A stretch of 64,000 nt of DNA from Bacteroidaceae bacterium (GTDB taxonomy: Bacteria > Bacteroidota > Bacteroidia > Bacteroidales > Bacteroidaceae), in assembly GCA_030843315.1 (NCBI GenBank), contig JAUUPT010000003.1, positions 62,001-126,000 on the forward strand, written 5' to 3'. The notes beneath the pieces were generated by a model. That model was not told the origin of the DNA. It made no database searches and saw only the letters and a program-made list of their open reading frames with translations. Below, piece after piece: positions 25,849 to 33,781 of this stretch. The translations under genes were made by a program, and so were the position numbers. Within the stretch, counting starts at the first letter, position 1, and every line of letters begins with the position of its first letter.

Positions 25849-26805
25849 ATGGAAACGAACGAAAAGAACTTCAGTGGTTTCAAGATGAATGGCTTCTTAG
25901 CCTTGTTCCTTCACTTAGTGGTGCTTACGGCAGTGATTGTCTGGGGCTTTATTACCTCCGAACCTACTGCCATCCTCTCTCTGTTTCTGTCCGTCGTATG
26001 GCTGATTATGTTTGCCGGCTACATGCAGCTCGAACCGAACGAAGCGCGTGCCATGGTTTTCTTCGGTAAGTACAAGGGAACCTTCAAGGACACCGGCTTC
26101 TTCTGGGTAAACCCTTTCCTGGACAAGAAGAAACTTTCGCTCCGCGCTCGTAACCTCGATGTAGAACCGATCAAGGTGAACGATAAGATAGGTAATCCCA
26201 TCCTTATCGGCCTGGTGCTGGTGTGGAAACTGAAAGATACCTATAAGGCCATGTTCGAGATTGACTCGCAGACCATGGCATCCTCTGCACCGACCGGCGG
26301 CAGTTCCAATCAAATCTCTATCGGCAACGCCGTGGCCAATCGTATGAACGCCTTCGAGAACTTCGTCAAGATACAGAGCGACGCCGCCCTGCGCCAGGTA
26401 GCCGGGCAGTATGCCTATGATGACAACGAGGCGGATAGGGAAGAGCTGACACTTCGCTCCGGTGGCGAGGAAATCAACGAACAACTGGAACAGAAGTTGA
26501 ACGAACGCCTGGCTATGGCAGGCATGGAAGTGGTGGAAGCCCGCATCAACTATCTGGCCTATGCGCCCGAGATAGCTGCCGTAATGCTCCGCCGCCAGCA
26601 GGCATCTGCCATCATCACTGCCCGCGAGAAGATAGTAGAAGGCGCCGTTTCTATGGTAAAGATGGCTCTTCATAAACTTTCCGAGGAGGAGATTGTTGAG
26701 CTGGATGAAGATAAGAAAGCTGCTATGGTCAGCAACCTCTTGGTAGTGCTTTGCGCCGATGAGGCTGCACAGCCGGTAGTCAATACGGGTACTTTACATC
26801 ATTAA
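25849..26805 (+). CDS. SPFH (stomatin/prohibitin-like) domain membrane protein
   Basis: Start is taken at the ATG at 25849 rather than an upstream in-frame TTG, giving 318 residues. Two adjacent hydrophobic segments (about 12-60) anchor the protein. The SPFH core follows, with LEPNEARAMVFFGKYKGTF and GFFWVNPF, then a long charged helix (RLAMAGMEVVEARINYLAYA and REKIVEGAVSMV). SPFH proteins form ring-like membrane assemblies. The gene leads a likely four-gene operon with the hydrolase, a ribbon-helix-helix protein and a small membrane protein. Its precise task is unknown. Confidence 0.9.
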   Translation: METNEKNFSGFKMNGFLALFLHLVVLTAVIVWGFITSEPTAILSLFLSVVWLIMFAGYMQLEPNEARAMVFFGKYKGTFKDTGFFWVNPFLDKKKLSLRARNLDVEPIKVNDKIGNPILIGLVLVWKLKDTYKAMFEIDSQTMASSAPTGGSSNQISIGNAVANRMNAFENFVKIQSDAALRQVAGQYAYDDNEADREELTLRSGGEEINEQLEQKLNERLAMAGMEVVEARINYLAYAPEIAAVMLRRQQASAIITAREKIVEGAVSMVKMALHKLSEEEIVELDEDKKAAMVSNLLVVLCADEAAQPVVNTGTLHH

Positions 26806-26817
26806 TAAAGAAACAAT

Positions 26818-28176
26818 ATGAAATGGACGCACTTTATACTGCGATGGGCGCTTGTGATGCTCTTGCTGGGAAGTTGCTCCGGCGTGTTTGCGCAGGATGC
26901 CGTCACGGTACGTGCGCAGCGCGTCTATGAACAGTTCGTGGCAGGGCAGGGCGATAGCATCTATGCAGCACTGAATAAGGAACTGCAAGGGAAACTCGCC
27001 CCGACGCTCTTCAATGATTCTTTCCACCAGATGGAAGGGATGTTCGGCAAACTGAAGTCGCAGGGCGACTGGAAAACGGAGTCTGCCCAAGGCATCACCC
27101 TCTATTACTCCGACTTGGAGTTCGAACGCTACCACCTTCGGTTCCTGTTGTCTTTCGATGCCGACGGAAGTCTGAACACCATCCGCCTGATGCCCGTGCC
27201 CGAAGCGACCACGGCGCAGCCGACGGTCTACGACAAGTCGAAGATGGAAGAACGGGACGTCACCGTGGGAGCCGATGGTTACAAACTTCCCGGTACGCTG
27301 ACATTACCCCGGTCGGCAGTAGGCGCCGGTGCCCGCAAGGTACCTTGCGTCATCCTTGTACACGGCTCCGGCCCCAACGACCGCGACGAGACGATAGGCC
27401 CCAACAAACCTTTCCGCGACCTTGCCTGGGGATTGGCGGAGCGTGGCATCGCCGTTCTCCGTTATGACAAGCGGACGAAAGTCTATGGTGCCAACTGCGT
27501 GCCCGAAGGCCGTGAACTGGACTATGATACCGAAGCCGCCGACGATGCCGTAGCCATCGTCGGGCAAGTGAAAGCCTTCCCCGAAATAGCCACCGACAGC
27601 ATCTTTGTTGCAGGTCATAGTCTGGGCGGCACCTTAGCTCCCCGCATTGCCGCGCGTTCCAAAGACCTGGCAGGTATCATCAGCCTTGCCGGACTGGCAC
27701 GCCCGCTGGAAGATGCCATGAATGAACAATTCACTTATATCTCTTCCTTGACGGACTCCTCTGCCGACAGCAAAGCCCGGCTCGAAGAATTGAAACAACA
27801 GTTGGCGAATGCAAAGAACCTCGGCACCGATGCCTTCGACGAAAAGATACCCGTACCGATGGGGCAACCCCGTTCGTACTGGCTGTTTGCCAATACCTAC
27901 AAACCGGTAGAGGTTGCCGCCACGCTGAAGCTTCCCATCCTTGTTCTGCAAGGCGAGCGGGATTATCAGGTGACGATGGAGGACTTCGGCCTGTGGCGCG
28001 CGGGCTTGCTGCGCAGCAAGAATGCTTTCTTCAAGTCATATCCCAAACTGAATCACCTGTTTCAGGAAGGCAGTGGCAAGGCAACCCCGTTCGAATATAA
28101 CGAGGCTTCCCCCATCCCGGCTTATGTAATAGACGACATCGCCTCCTTCGTGAAAGGCAGACGCGATCGCTTTTAA
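26818..28176 (+). CDS. Exported alpha/beta hydrolase with N-terminal DUF3887-like domain
   Basis: The 452-residue protein has a signal peptide ending SGVFAQ. A small domain at about 28-125 is of the type often found before exported hydrolases. An alpha/beta hydrolase domain follows from about 145, with ILVHGSGPNDRDE (oxyanion region), nucleophile GHSLGG near residue 267, an acid in GERDYQV and the final His in KLNHLFQ. It is probably a periplasmic esterase or peptidase-like enzyme. It starts 12 bases after the SPFH stop. Confidence 0.9.
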   Translation: MKWTHFILRWALVMLLLGSCSGVFAQDAVTVRAQRVYEQFVAGQGDSIYAALNKELQGKLAPTLFNDSFHQMEGMFGKLKSQGDWKTESAQGITLYYSDLEFERYHLRFLLSFDADGSLNTIRLMPVPEATTAQPTVYDKSKMEERDVTVGADGYKLPGTLTLPRSAVGAGARKVPCVILVHGSGPNDRDETIGPNKPFRDLAWGLAERGIAVLRYDKRTKVYGANCVPEGRELDYDTEAADDAVAIVGQVKAFPEIATDSIFVAGHSLGGTLAPRIAARSKDLAGIISLAGLARPLEDAMNEQFTYISSLTDSSADSKARLEELKQQLANAKNLGTDAFDEKIPVPMGQPRSYWLFANTYKPVEVAATLKLPILVLQGERDYQVTMEDFGLWRAGLLRSKNAFFKSYPKLNHLFQEGSGKATPFEYNEASPIPAYVIDDIASFVKGRRDRF

Positions 28177-28220
28177 TAATCACTAATCATTAATCACCAA
28201 TTAATAATCACTAATAACCT

Positions 28221-28427
28221 GTGGCCAAAAAAGAAACTTCAACCAAAAGCTTTGTCCTGCGTGTGGATGCTGCTACGATGGATGCCCTTGAGAAATGGGC
28301 AGCCGACGAGTTCCGCAGTACCAACGGGCAACTTCAGTGGATTATCGCTGAAGCATTGCGGAAGAGTGGGCGGATGAAGAAGTCCAAGACTCCCCCTCCG
28401 GCAGAGGAGAAAGAAGAAGAGACATAA
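28221..28427 (+). CDS. Small ribbon-helix-helix (Arc/CopG-like) protein
   Basis: The 68-residue protein starts at a GTG; no ATG is available. The sequence SFVLRVDAATMDALEKWA with QLQWIIAEALRKSG fits the strand-helix-helix fold of Arc-type DNA-binding proteins. The tail is charged. In this setting it is linked to the SPFH operon, not to a toxin gene. A role in autoregulation, perhaps at the duplicated palindrome upstream of 25849, is a guess. Confidence 0.75.
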   Translation: MAKKETSTKSFVLRVDAATMDALEKWAADEFRSTNGQLQWIIAEALRKSGRMKKSKTPPPAEEKEEET

Positions 28428-28453
28428 AGTTGCAATAAATAAAATTAGATACT

Positions 28454-28912
28454 ATGATTAATCTTGGTCCCTTTTCCGGCAGTAACTGTCCTAACGTCCG
28501 CTTCCATCCGGTTTTGATAGACCGCATCCTGGAAGGTGTAGCTATCCTTCTTTTCCTTACTACGTGCGGGTGCATCCTCTGGCTTCATATTCAGGGAGGG
28601 GAATTGCTGATACCCAATGTATGGTTAGCGGGAGGCGTTTCGCTCCTGTGCCTCATCCTTATGGGCGTTTGCTCCTATCTTCCCGTTCGTTTCTATAACT
28701 TCCCGGTGCGGGTGAACGAGCGTAATATCGGTATTCAGTATCTGCTTGCCGTACGCCTTACCCGCGTAATGAACGTCATCCTGAATCTTATGTTCCTGTC
28801 AGGAGCCTTCCTCGAATACTACGGATTGGCTAAAGTGTTTTTCTTCGGCTCGTTCGCCCTGCTTGTGCTGGCTCTTCTCGGCTACTATGTCTTGGCGTTC
28901 AAGTGCAAGTAG
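28454..28912 (+). CDS. Small four-helix membrane protein of unknown function
   Basis: The 152-residue protein has four hydrophobic segments near 25-45, 56-78, 103-125 and 127-150. The loop after the second holds VRFYNFPVRVNERN. I do not recognise a named family with certainty; similar proteins near DUF1648-like domains exist. It is the fourth gene of the SPFH operon, 26 bases after the small DNA-binding protein. Confidence 0.75.
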   Translation: MINLGPFSGSNCPNVRFHPVLIDRILEGVAILLFLTTCGCILWLHIQGGELLIPNVWLAGGVSLLCLILMGVCSYLPVRFYNFPVRVNERNIGIQYLLAVRLTRVMNVILNLMFLSGAFLEYYGLAKVFFFGSFALLVLALLGYYVLAFKCK

Positions 28913-28986
28913 ACCTGTACCTCCTTTTCCGGTGGTTCTACCTACTTATGATGACTCGCTTCTTCTATTATACCTAATTCGAGCGA

Positions 28987-29017
28987 TTGCAGCATATCCG
29001 CCGATGCCGTATCTTTG
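28987..29017 (+). promoter_or_regulatory. Promoter-like sequence in the convergent intergenic region
   Basis: TATCTTTG at 29010-29017 has TTG at 28987-28989, 20 bases upstream. No supported gene follows before the terminator at 29082; a 19-codon frame ends within it. It may drive a short RNA of about 95 bases. Confidence 0.4.
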
Positions 29018-29081
29018 CAACATCAGATTTGAATGAATTAGTTAGTCATAATTACGTAACCACTTTTATGAGAATAAAAGG

Positions 29082-29118
29082 ATCCCCGCCTCTCGATGCG
29101 ATATCGCGAAGCGGGGAT
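29082..29118. terminator. Bidirectional terminator between convergent genes
   Basis: ATCCCCGC (29082-29089) pairs with GCGGGGAT (29111-29118), with a smaller CGAT/ATCG stem inside the loop. T-rich sequence follows on both strands (TTTATT on plus, CCTTTTATT on minus), fitting the convergent genes on each side. Confidence 0.8.
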
Positions 29119-29121
29119 TTA

Positions 29122-29736
29122 TTATAAAGAGCCTTTTATCTCGCTCAACTCCACCAGCTTGTTCACAATGGCATAGATGGTGAGACCTGCCGGAGAATGG
29201 ATTTGCAGTTTGCGGGCGATGTTTCGCCGATGGGTGATGACGGTATGGATGGAGAGGTACAGCTGGTCGGCGATAGCTTTGTTGGTCATGCCTTTCACCA
29301 CGCAGGTGATGATTTCCTTTTCGCGTTGGCTCAGGGTTTCCTGTTCACTGTCTTTCTCTTCTTCCTCTTCGGTGTGCAGCAGGCGGTTTATCTTGGATGC
29401 TATCACATCGATGTTATCACAGATGGCGAAGTGCTCGTCGTATTCCTTTAGCACATTATTGTCGATGATAGAACATACTACGGCAATGTATTTAGTGCCG
29501 TTCTTTCCATGTTCCGCCTTGAAGGCAGGCAGGTCGAACCATCCGCCGAAAGTGGGGTTGATGAGAACAATGTCCGTGGGGTGTATGTGCAGGAAATTTT
29601 GAAGCGAGTCCATAGAGGATACTTCGATGGGGTGCGCATTCAGGTTGGGAATGCGCTTCAATACGGCCGTAAGGCCACTTCGGATGATGACCGAAGTTTC
29701 TGCGACGACAATCTTCAGAGAAGTATTATTGTTCAT
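29122..29736 (-). CDS. LuxR-type regulator with degenerate receiver domain
   Basis: The 204-residue protein has an N-terminal receiver-like domain (about 8-120) and a C-terminal LuxR/GerE HTH (LSQREKEIITCVVKGMTNKAIA, about 138-200, given as LSQREKEII and GMTNKAIADQL). The receiver lacks the usual acidic residues: the DD pair is AE (VVAETS) and the phospho-Asp position is Asn in IVLINPTF. It is therefore probably not phosphorylated. An acidic stretch EEEEEKDSE joins the domains. The start overlaps the upstream hemerythrin-like gene by 11 bases, so regulator and redox sensor/repair protein are made together. Confidence 0.88.
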   Translation of the reverse strand: MNNNTSLKIVVAETSVIIRSGLTAVLKRIPNLNAHPIEVSSMDSLQNFLHIHPTDIVLINPTFGGWFDLPAFKAEHGKNGTKYIAVVCSIIDNNVLKEYDEHFAICDNIDVIASKINRLLHTEEEEEKDSEQETLSQREKEIITCVVKGMTNKAIADQLYLSIHTVITHRRNIARKLQIHSPAGLTIYAIVNKLVELSEIKGSL

Positions 29737-30433
29737 CTTTCAGTTTCCTTTCTATTTGCGCTACGGCGGGAACAAACATGTAATCTTCTACCTGGCAGTG
29801 GGTGGCAAGGTCTTGTTCGCAGTTGAAGATGTCGAACAGGACGGCATTCAACAGGTTGTTGTTATCCTTCTCCGGGTAGTATTTGATAATGATGTTCTTC
29901 AGCTCTTTTAGTTTGGTGTCTATCTGATTGTGCTTGCTGGCAAAGGTCGTGATGTTGTAATCATCGGAAAGCTTGCCTTGGAGCAGCTGCTCCACGTAGG
30001 TGAACACAGCTTCGTTCTCGTACTCCATGTGGCGGCGCACTTCCTTGGCATACTCGTCGAAGAACTTCAGAATGAGGTAGGCCACATCGTTGTTCGTCTC
30101 CGAGCAGTCGATGGCTTCGATGAGTTTGCGGCGGATGCCGGGCAGGTTGAAGTCGAGGAAATAGGTATGGGCGCGTTTCAGATAATCCATGAGGGCGGCG
30201 ATGGAGAAGTCGTTCTCCTTTCCGGTATAGGAATATTGTTCCTCGCTGATAAAGTTGGCCACGGCAAGGAAGGTAGGGCAATCTACACCTTGCGCCTGGC
30301 AGACGTCTTTCACATTCTTGTCTCCGAATCCCAGCGACAGCCCGAAGCGGCTCATCACCATTAATAAGGAGTAGTTGTCACAGATGAGGTCGCTCATCTT
30401 GTCTGTGGCGCGGTACTTATGTTGCTCAGTCAT
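29726..30433 (-). CDS. RIC-type hemerythrin-domain di-iron protein
   Basis: The 235-residue protein resembles YtfE/ScdA, which helps repair iron-sulfur clusters after nitrosative or oxidative damage. The N-terminal part has a DUF1858-like helical segment with CQAQGVDC. The metal-binding core shows RAHTYFLDFNLP, RRHMEYENEAVF, SKHNQID and THCQVEDYMF, the His/Glu pattern of a four-helix di-iron site. It overlaps the LuxR-type regulator by 11 bases. In an anaerobe this pairing suggests a nitric oxide or oxygen stress response. Confidence 0.87.
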   Translation of the reverse strand: MTEQHKYRATDKMSDLICDNYSLLMVMSRFGLSLGFGDKNVKDVCQAQGVDCPTFLAVANFISEEQYSYTGKENDFSIAALMDYLKRAHTYFLDFNLPGIRRKLIEAIDCSETNNDVAYLILKFFDEYAKEVRRHMEYENEAVFTYVEQLLQGKLSDDYNITTFASKHNQIDTKLKELKNIIIKYYPEKDNNNLLNAVLFDIFNCEQDLATHCQVEDYMFVPAVAQIERKLKDEQ

Positions 30434-30548
30434 TGCGGGTTATTGTTTTAATTCTCTAATTAGGCTACAAAGTAACGGCTTTTCTTCGAGAACTACAATC
30501 ACCATTAGTAGGTATTTTGAGGGTGGAAAAGTTAAACTCTCTGCTCTA

Positions 30549-30609
30549 AACTAAAGCCTTTAGTTATATTTAACGAAGAATATTAGTTTATGAACTAAAT
30601 AATTTAGTT
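30549..30609. promoter_or_regulatory. Paired operator palindromes of the BlaI-type repressor
   Basis: Two 17-bp palindromes share the arms AACTAAA/TTTAGTT: 30549-30565 (centre GCC) and 30593-30609 (centre TAA). A third TTAGTT/AACTAA palindrome (30583-30598) overlaps the second. They end 25 bases before the repressor ATG at 30634 and cover the probable promoter. Confidence 0.75.
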
Positions 30610-30633
30610 ATTTGCAAAAAACAAAGAATCATT

Positions 30634-30996
30634 ATGAAAGGATTGACTGCGAAAGAAGAAGAACTCATGGGCTTTTTCTGGGAAAAAGGACCATTGTTTG
30701 TGAAGGAGATGCTGGCGTTCTATGATGAACCGAAGCCGCATTTCAATACTCTTTCTACCATCGTGCGGGGGTTGGAGGATAAAGGATTTCTGAACCACAA
30801 CACCTATGGCAATACCTATCAGTATTATGCCGTGGTGAGTGAAGAGGATTTCCGCAAGCGGACACTGAAGAATGTCATCAGCAAATACTTCAACAACTCC
30901 TATCTGAGTGCAGTGTCGTCGCTGGTAGAGGAAGAGGATATCTCGCTGGATGAACTGAAGCAGCTGATAGAAGAGGTAGAGAAAGGAAAGGGCTAA
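30634..30996 (+). CDS. BlaI/MecI/CopY-family transcriptional repressor
   Basis: The 120-residue protein begins GLTAKEEELMGFFWEKGP, then the winged helix with PHFNTLSTIVRGLEDKGFL typical of BlaI-type repressors. The C-terminal helices form the dimer. Palindromic sites upstream suggest self-repression. The next gene encodes an M56 membrane peptidase 20 bases on, the standard partner that senses a signal and leads to cleavage or release of the repressor. The trigger in Bacteroides need not be a beta-lactam. Confidence 0.94.
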   Translation: MKGLTAKEEELMGFFWEKGPLFVKEMLAFYDEPKPHFNTLSTIVRGLEDKGFLNHNTYGNTYQYYAVVSEEDFRKRTLKNVISKYFNNSYLSAVSSLVEEEDISLDELKQLIEEVEKGKG

Positions 30997-31016
30997 TCTA
31001 ATATATAGATGAATTT

Positions 31017-32858
31017 ATGGGCTTACTCTTTGTTTATATAATCAAATCATCCATCTGCCTGGCGATATTCTATCTGTTTTATCGCCTGCTGATGACTCGC
31101 GAGACTTTCCATCGGTTCAACCGCTTTGCCTTGCTGGGCATCTTGTTGCTGTCTTGCCTGCTGCCGCTGATTGAAGTCAGCGTGAAGCAACAGACGGAGG
31201 TGGCTCAAACCATGCTGACGCTGGAACAACTGCTGATGATGGCGGATGCTATGGGCTCGGCGGATGCCGGAGCGCAGGTGCAGGGGGCTACAGTCAACTG
31301 GATACAAGTGGCATTGCTGGTCTATCTGGCGGGAATCCTTTTCTTTGCTTTCCGCAACGTTTATTCGTTGGCACGGCTGATGTTGCTGGTGAAGTCGGGA
31401 CGGAGGGAGAAGATTGACGATTATCTGCCGGGAAAGGATGAATACGTGACTTTGATTGTGCACGACCGTGACATCGCCCCGTTCAGTTGGATGAAGTATA
31501 TCGTTATCTCCCGGAAGGATTTGGAAGAGGACGGACGGGAGATTCTGATCCATGAGCTTGCCCATATCCATAACCGGCATTCCTGGGACTTGCTGGTGGC
31601 AGACCTTTGCATCTTCCTACAATGGTTCAATCCGGCTTCGTGGTTGCTGAAGCAGGAGTTGCAGAACATTCATGAGTTCGAAGCGGATGAAACCGTGATA
31701 AAGGAAGGTGTGGACGCGAAACAATATCAATTATTATTAATAAAAAAAGCTGTCGGCACAAGGCTCTACTCTATGGCCAACAGCTTTAATCACAGTAAAC
31801 TTAAAAAACGTATCACTATGATGTTAAAAGAAAAGTCAAGTCCGTGGGCACGTTTGAAGTACCTCTATGTACTTCCGGTAGCAGCTATTGCAGTAACTGC
31901 TTTTGCCCGTCCCGAAATCTCTGAAAAGGTTGAAGAGATTTCAGTCGTCAAAGTTAACGATTTAGCTGCAATTGTAGAAACAAAAGCAGCAGAAAGTATG
32001 GAGAAAACAGTGGAAATGCCGGTTGTAAAGGCATTACCAGCCGCAAAAGCCTTGCCTGCCGATACGGTGAAACCGAAGTATGTACCGGTACCGGTTGTCG
32101 GCGAGGTCGATGATATTATCGTTCTTGGAGTAGAAGGGCAGATGCCGGAGTTTCCCGGCGGAATGTCTGCCTGCTTGGATTATTTGCAGAAAAATATGCG
32201 TTATCCCGAATCGGCAAAGCAAGCAGGAACGCAAGGGCGGGTTACGGTGCAGTTTGTGGTCGATAAAGATGGAGGTATAAAGAATCCGAAAGTGGTTCGT
32301 CCGGTGGATAAGGAACTGGATGCTGAGGCTATCCGCCTGATACAGTCTATGCCGAAGTGGAAACCGGGAATGGAGAAAGGACAGGCAGTGGCGGTAAAAT
32401 ATACGCTGCCGGTAGCGTTCAAGCTGGAAGGGAGCGAACCGGATAAGCCATCGCACGCCCTCTCGGATGTGACTATCTATATAGATAATGTGGAAATTGA
32501 TTCGGAAGGTAAAGGTTTGAATGAAGTGATATCTGCCGATGAGATAGATAATATTCGCGTTGAAAAGGATGCAAGCGGAAAAGGTGCAATCTATATCACA
32601 AGCAAGAAGGCTACCAAGGCAGAGAAAGCCGGCTACATGAAGGTGGAAGGTCAGGTGCAGGACAAAGAAGGCAATCCGGTTATCGGTGCTTCTGTTTTGC
32701 TGGAAGGTACTAATATGGGAACGGTAACAAATGTCGATGGAAAATTCGTTCTGTCTGTTCCTGAGAAAAATTCCGTCTTGTCGATTTCCTACATTGATAT
32801 GGAAACTGCCAAAGTAAAGGCTGAACCCAAGTTGGTTGTTACTTTGAAAGATGAATAA
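31017..32858 (+). CDS. BlaR1-like M56 membrane peptidase fused to TonB-C and carboxypeptidase-regulatory domains
   Basis: The 613-residue protein has four membrane segments (about 2-20, 35-55, 98-120, 285-300). Between the third and fourth lies the zinc peptidase motif HELAHIHNRH near residue 180. The periplasmic C-terminal half contains a TonB C-terminal domain (about 380-475, PEFPGG, RYPESAKQAG, GRVTVQFVV). A short plug-like segment follows (DNVEIDSEG, DEIDNIRVEKDASG), then a carboxypeptidase-regulatory-like domain (about 540-613). This extended build differs from BlaR1, which ends in a penicillin-binding domain. It is co-transcribed with the repressor and a TlpA-like protein. Confidence 0.9.
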   Translation: MGLLFVYIIKSSICLAIFYLFYRLLMTRETFHRFNRFALLGILLLSCLLPLIEVSVKQQTEVAQTMLTLEQLLMMADAMGSADAGAQVQGATVNWIQVALLVYLAGILFFAFRNVYSLARLMLLVKSGRREKIDDYLPGKDEYVTLIVHDRDIAPFSWMKYIVISRKDLEEDGREILIHELAHIHNRHSWDLLVADLCIFLQWFNPASWLLKQELQNIHEFEADETVIKEGVDAKQYQLLLIKKAVGTRLYSMANSFNHSKLKKRITMMLKEKSSPWARLKYLYVLPVAAIAVTAFARPEISEKVEEISVVKVNDLAAIVETKAAESMEKTVEMPVVKALPAAKALPADTVKPKYVPVPVVGEVDDIIVLGVEGQMPEFPGGMSACLDYLQKNMRYPESAKQAGTQGRVTVQFVVDKDGGIKNPKVVRPVDKELDAEAIRLIQSMPKWKPGMEKGQAVAVKYTLPVAFKLEGSEPDKPSHALSDVTIYIDNVEIDSEGKGLNEVISADEIDNIRVEKDASGKGAIYITSKKATKAEKAGYMKVEGQVQDKEGNPVIGASVLLEGTNMGTVTNVDGKFVLSVPEKNSVLSISYIDMETAKVKAEPKLVVTLKDE

Positions 32859-32869
32859 TTAAATAGACT

Positions 32870-33640
32870 ATGACACGAAATTCTCTCTTTCTGTTTTTTA
32901 TTTTGGTCGTTGTAGGGGCGGGGCTTTGCTCCGCTCAAACAACGGACAAGAAATTCTACTATCTGGTGGATGGGCTGTTCTTTGATGGAATGCCGCCGGG
33001 GATAAGTACGGACAAGGCTTCTGCCATCATTGACCATCAGGATGGAGAAGGGCATGAAGCTACCGAGTTGCGTCTGCGCAAAGGTGTTGTGCTGTCGGAA
33101 GAAGCTAAGAAATATGCTACGCCTGCCGAAGAAGTTCCCGGTGCAGAAGCACTGCTGATGAGTATGCGTGGAGAGTTGGGGAAGAAAATGCCGGTTGCCG
33201 CACTTGCTACCATGAAGCCCAACGAGTGGCTGGAAAAACCTTTCCCCGATTTCAAAGTTACAGATACCGAAGGCAAGGTGTGGACCAACGCTGACGTTGC
33301 CGGACGCCCTATGGTGCTGAACTTTTGGTATATAGGTTGCGCCCCTTGCATCCGCGAAATGCCGGAATTGAACAAATGGTTGGAGCTCTTTCCCAACGTA
33401 ACCTACTGGGCTACTACCTTTAATACGGCAGAGCAAATCAAGAAGATTGTGGAGAACCGCCCCTTCCTGTTTACGCAGATTGCCGATGAAATGTTCTTCT
33501 TCAATACTTTTAAGGTCAGCGGTATGCCTGTTACTATATTAGTCGATAAGAAAGGGATTATCCGCTGTATAGAAGATGGCACGAGTAATGCAAAGTTGCG
33601 GTATCTGCAAGATAAACTGAAAGAATTGTCGGCAGAGTAG
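32870..33640 (+). CDS. TlpA-like periplasmic thiol-disulfide oxidoreductase
   Basis: The 256-residue protein has a signal peptide ending CSAQTT, an N-terminal region of about 110 residues, and a thioredoxin-fold domain from about 118. The active site NFWYIGCAPCIREMP holds the CxxC pair near residue 158, and the cis-Pro follows in VSGMPVTILVDK. It begins 11 bases after the M56 gene, so envelope redox control may be an output of this operon. Confidence 0.92.
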   Translation: MTRNSLFLFFILVVVGAGLCSAQTTDKKFYYLVDGLFFDGMPPGISTDKASAIIDHQDGEGHEATELRLRKGVVLSEEAKKYATPAEEVPGAEALLMSMRGELGKKMPVAALATMKPNEWLEKPFPDFKVTDTEGKVWTNADVAGRPMVLNFWYIGCAPCIREMPELNKWLELFPNVTYWATTFNTAEQIKKIVENRPFLFTQIADEMFFFNTFKVSGMPVTILVDKKGIIRCIEDGTSNAKLRYLQDKLKELSAE

Positions 33641-33705
33641 TGGTTTCTTCAAGTCGTTTTATCTATCTTTGCCTTGAAGCGAAGATAGGCTGCACCTCAG
33701 CATAA

Positions 33706-33725
33706 AAAATGAACGAGTTCATTTT
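33706..33725. terminator. AT-rich palindrome after the TlpA-like gene
   Basis: AAAATGAA and TTCATTTT pair around a CGAG loop, followed by ATTCTG. It can act as a weak terminator for the BlaI operon, or as an operator for the next gene because a -7 TATCTTTG lies at 33746-33753. Confidence 0.45.
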
Positions 33726-33781
33726 ATTCTGCATTCGGTTTGCGCTATCTTTGTGAATACTAACGATAAAACGATGCGTCT

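Noticed and set aside
29069..29128. 19-codon frame after the promoter-like pair
   Set aside because: Its codons lie in the terminator hairpin and it has no ribosome site; a non-coding RNA is the better reading.
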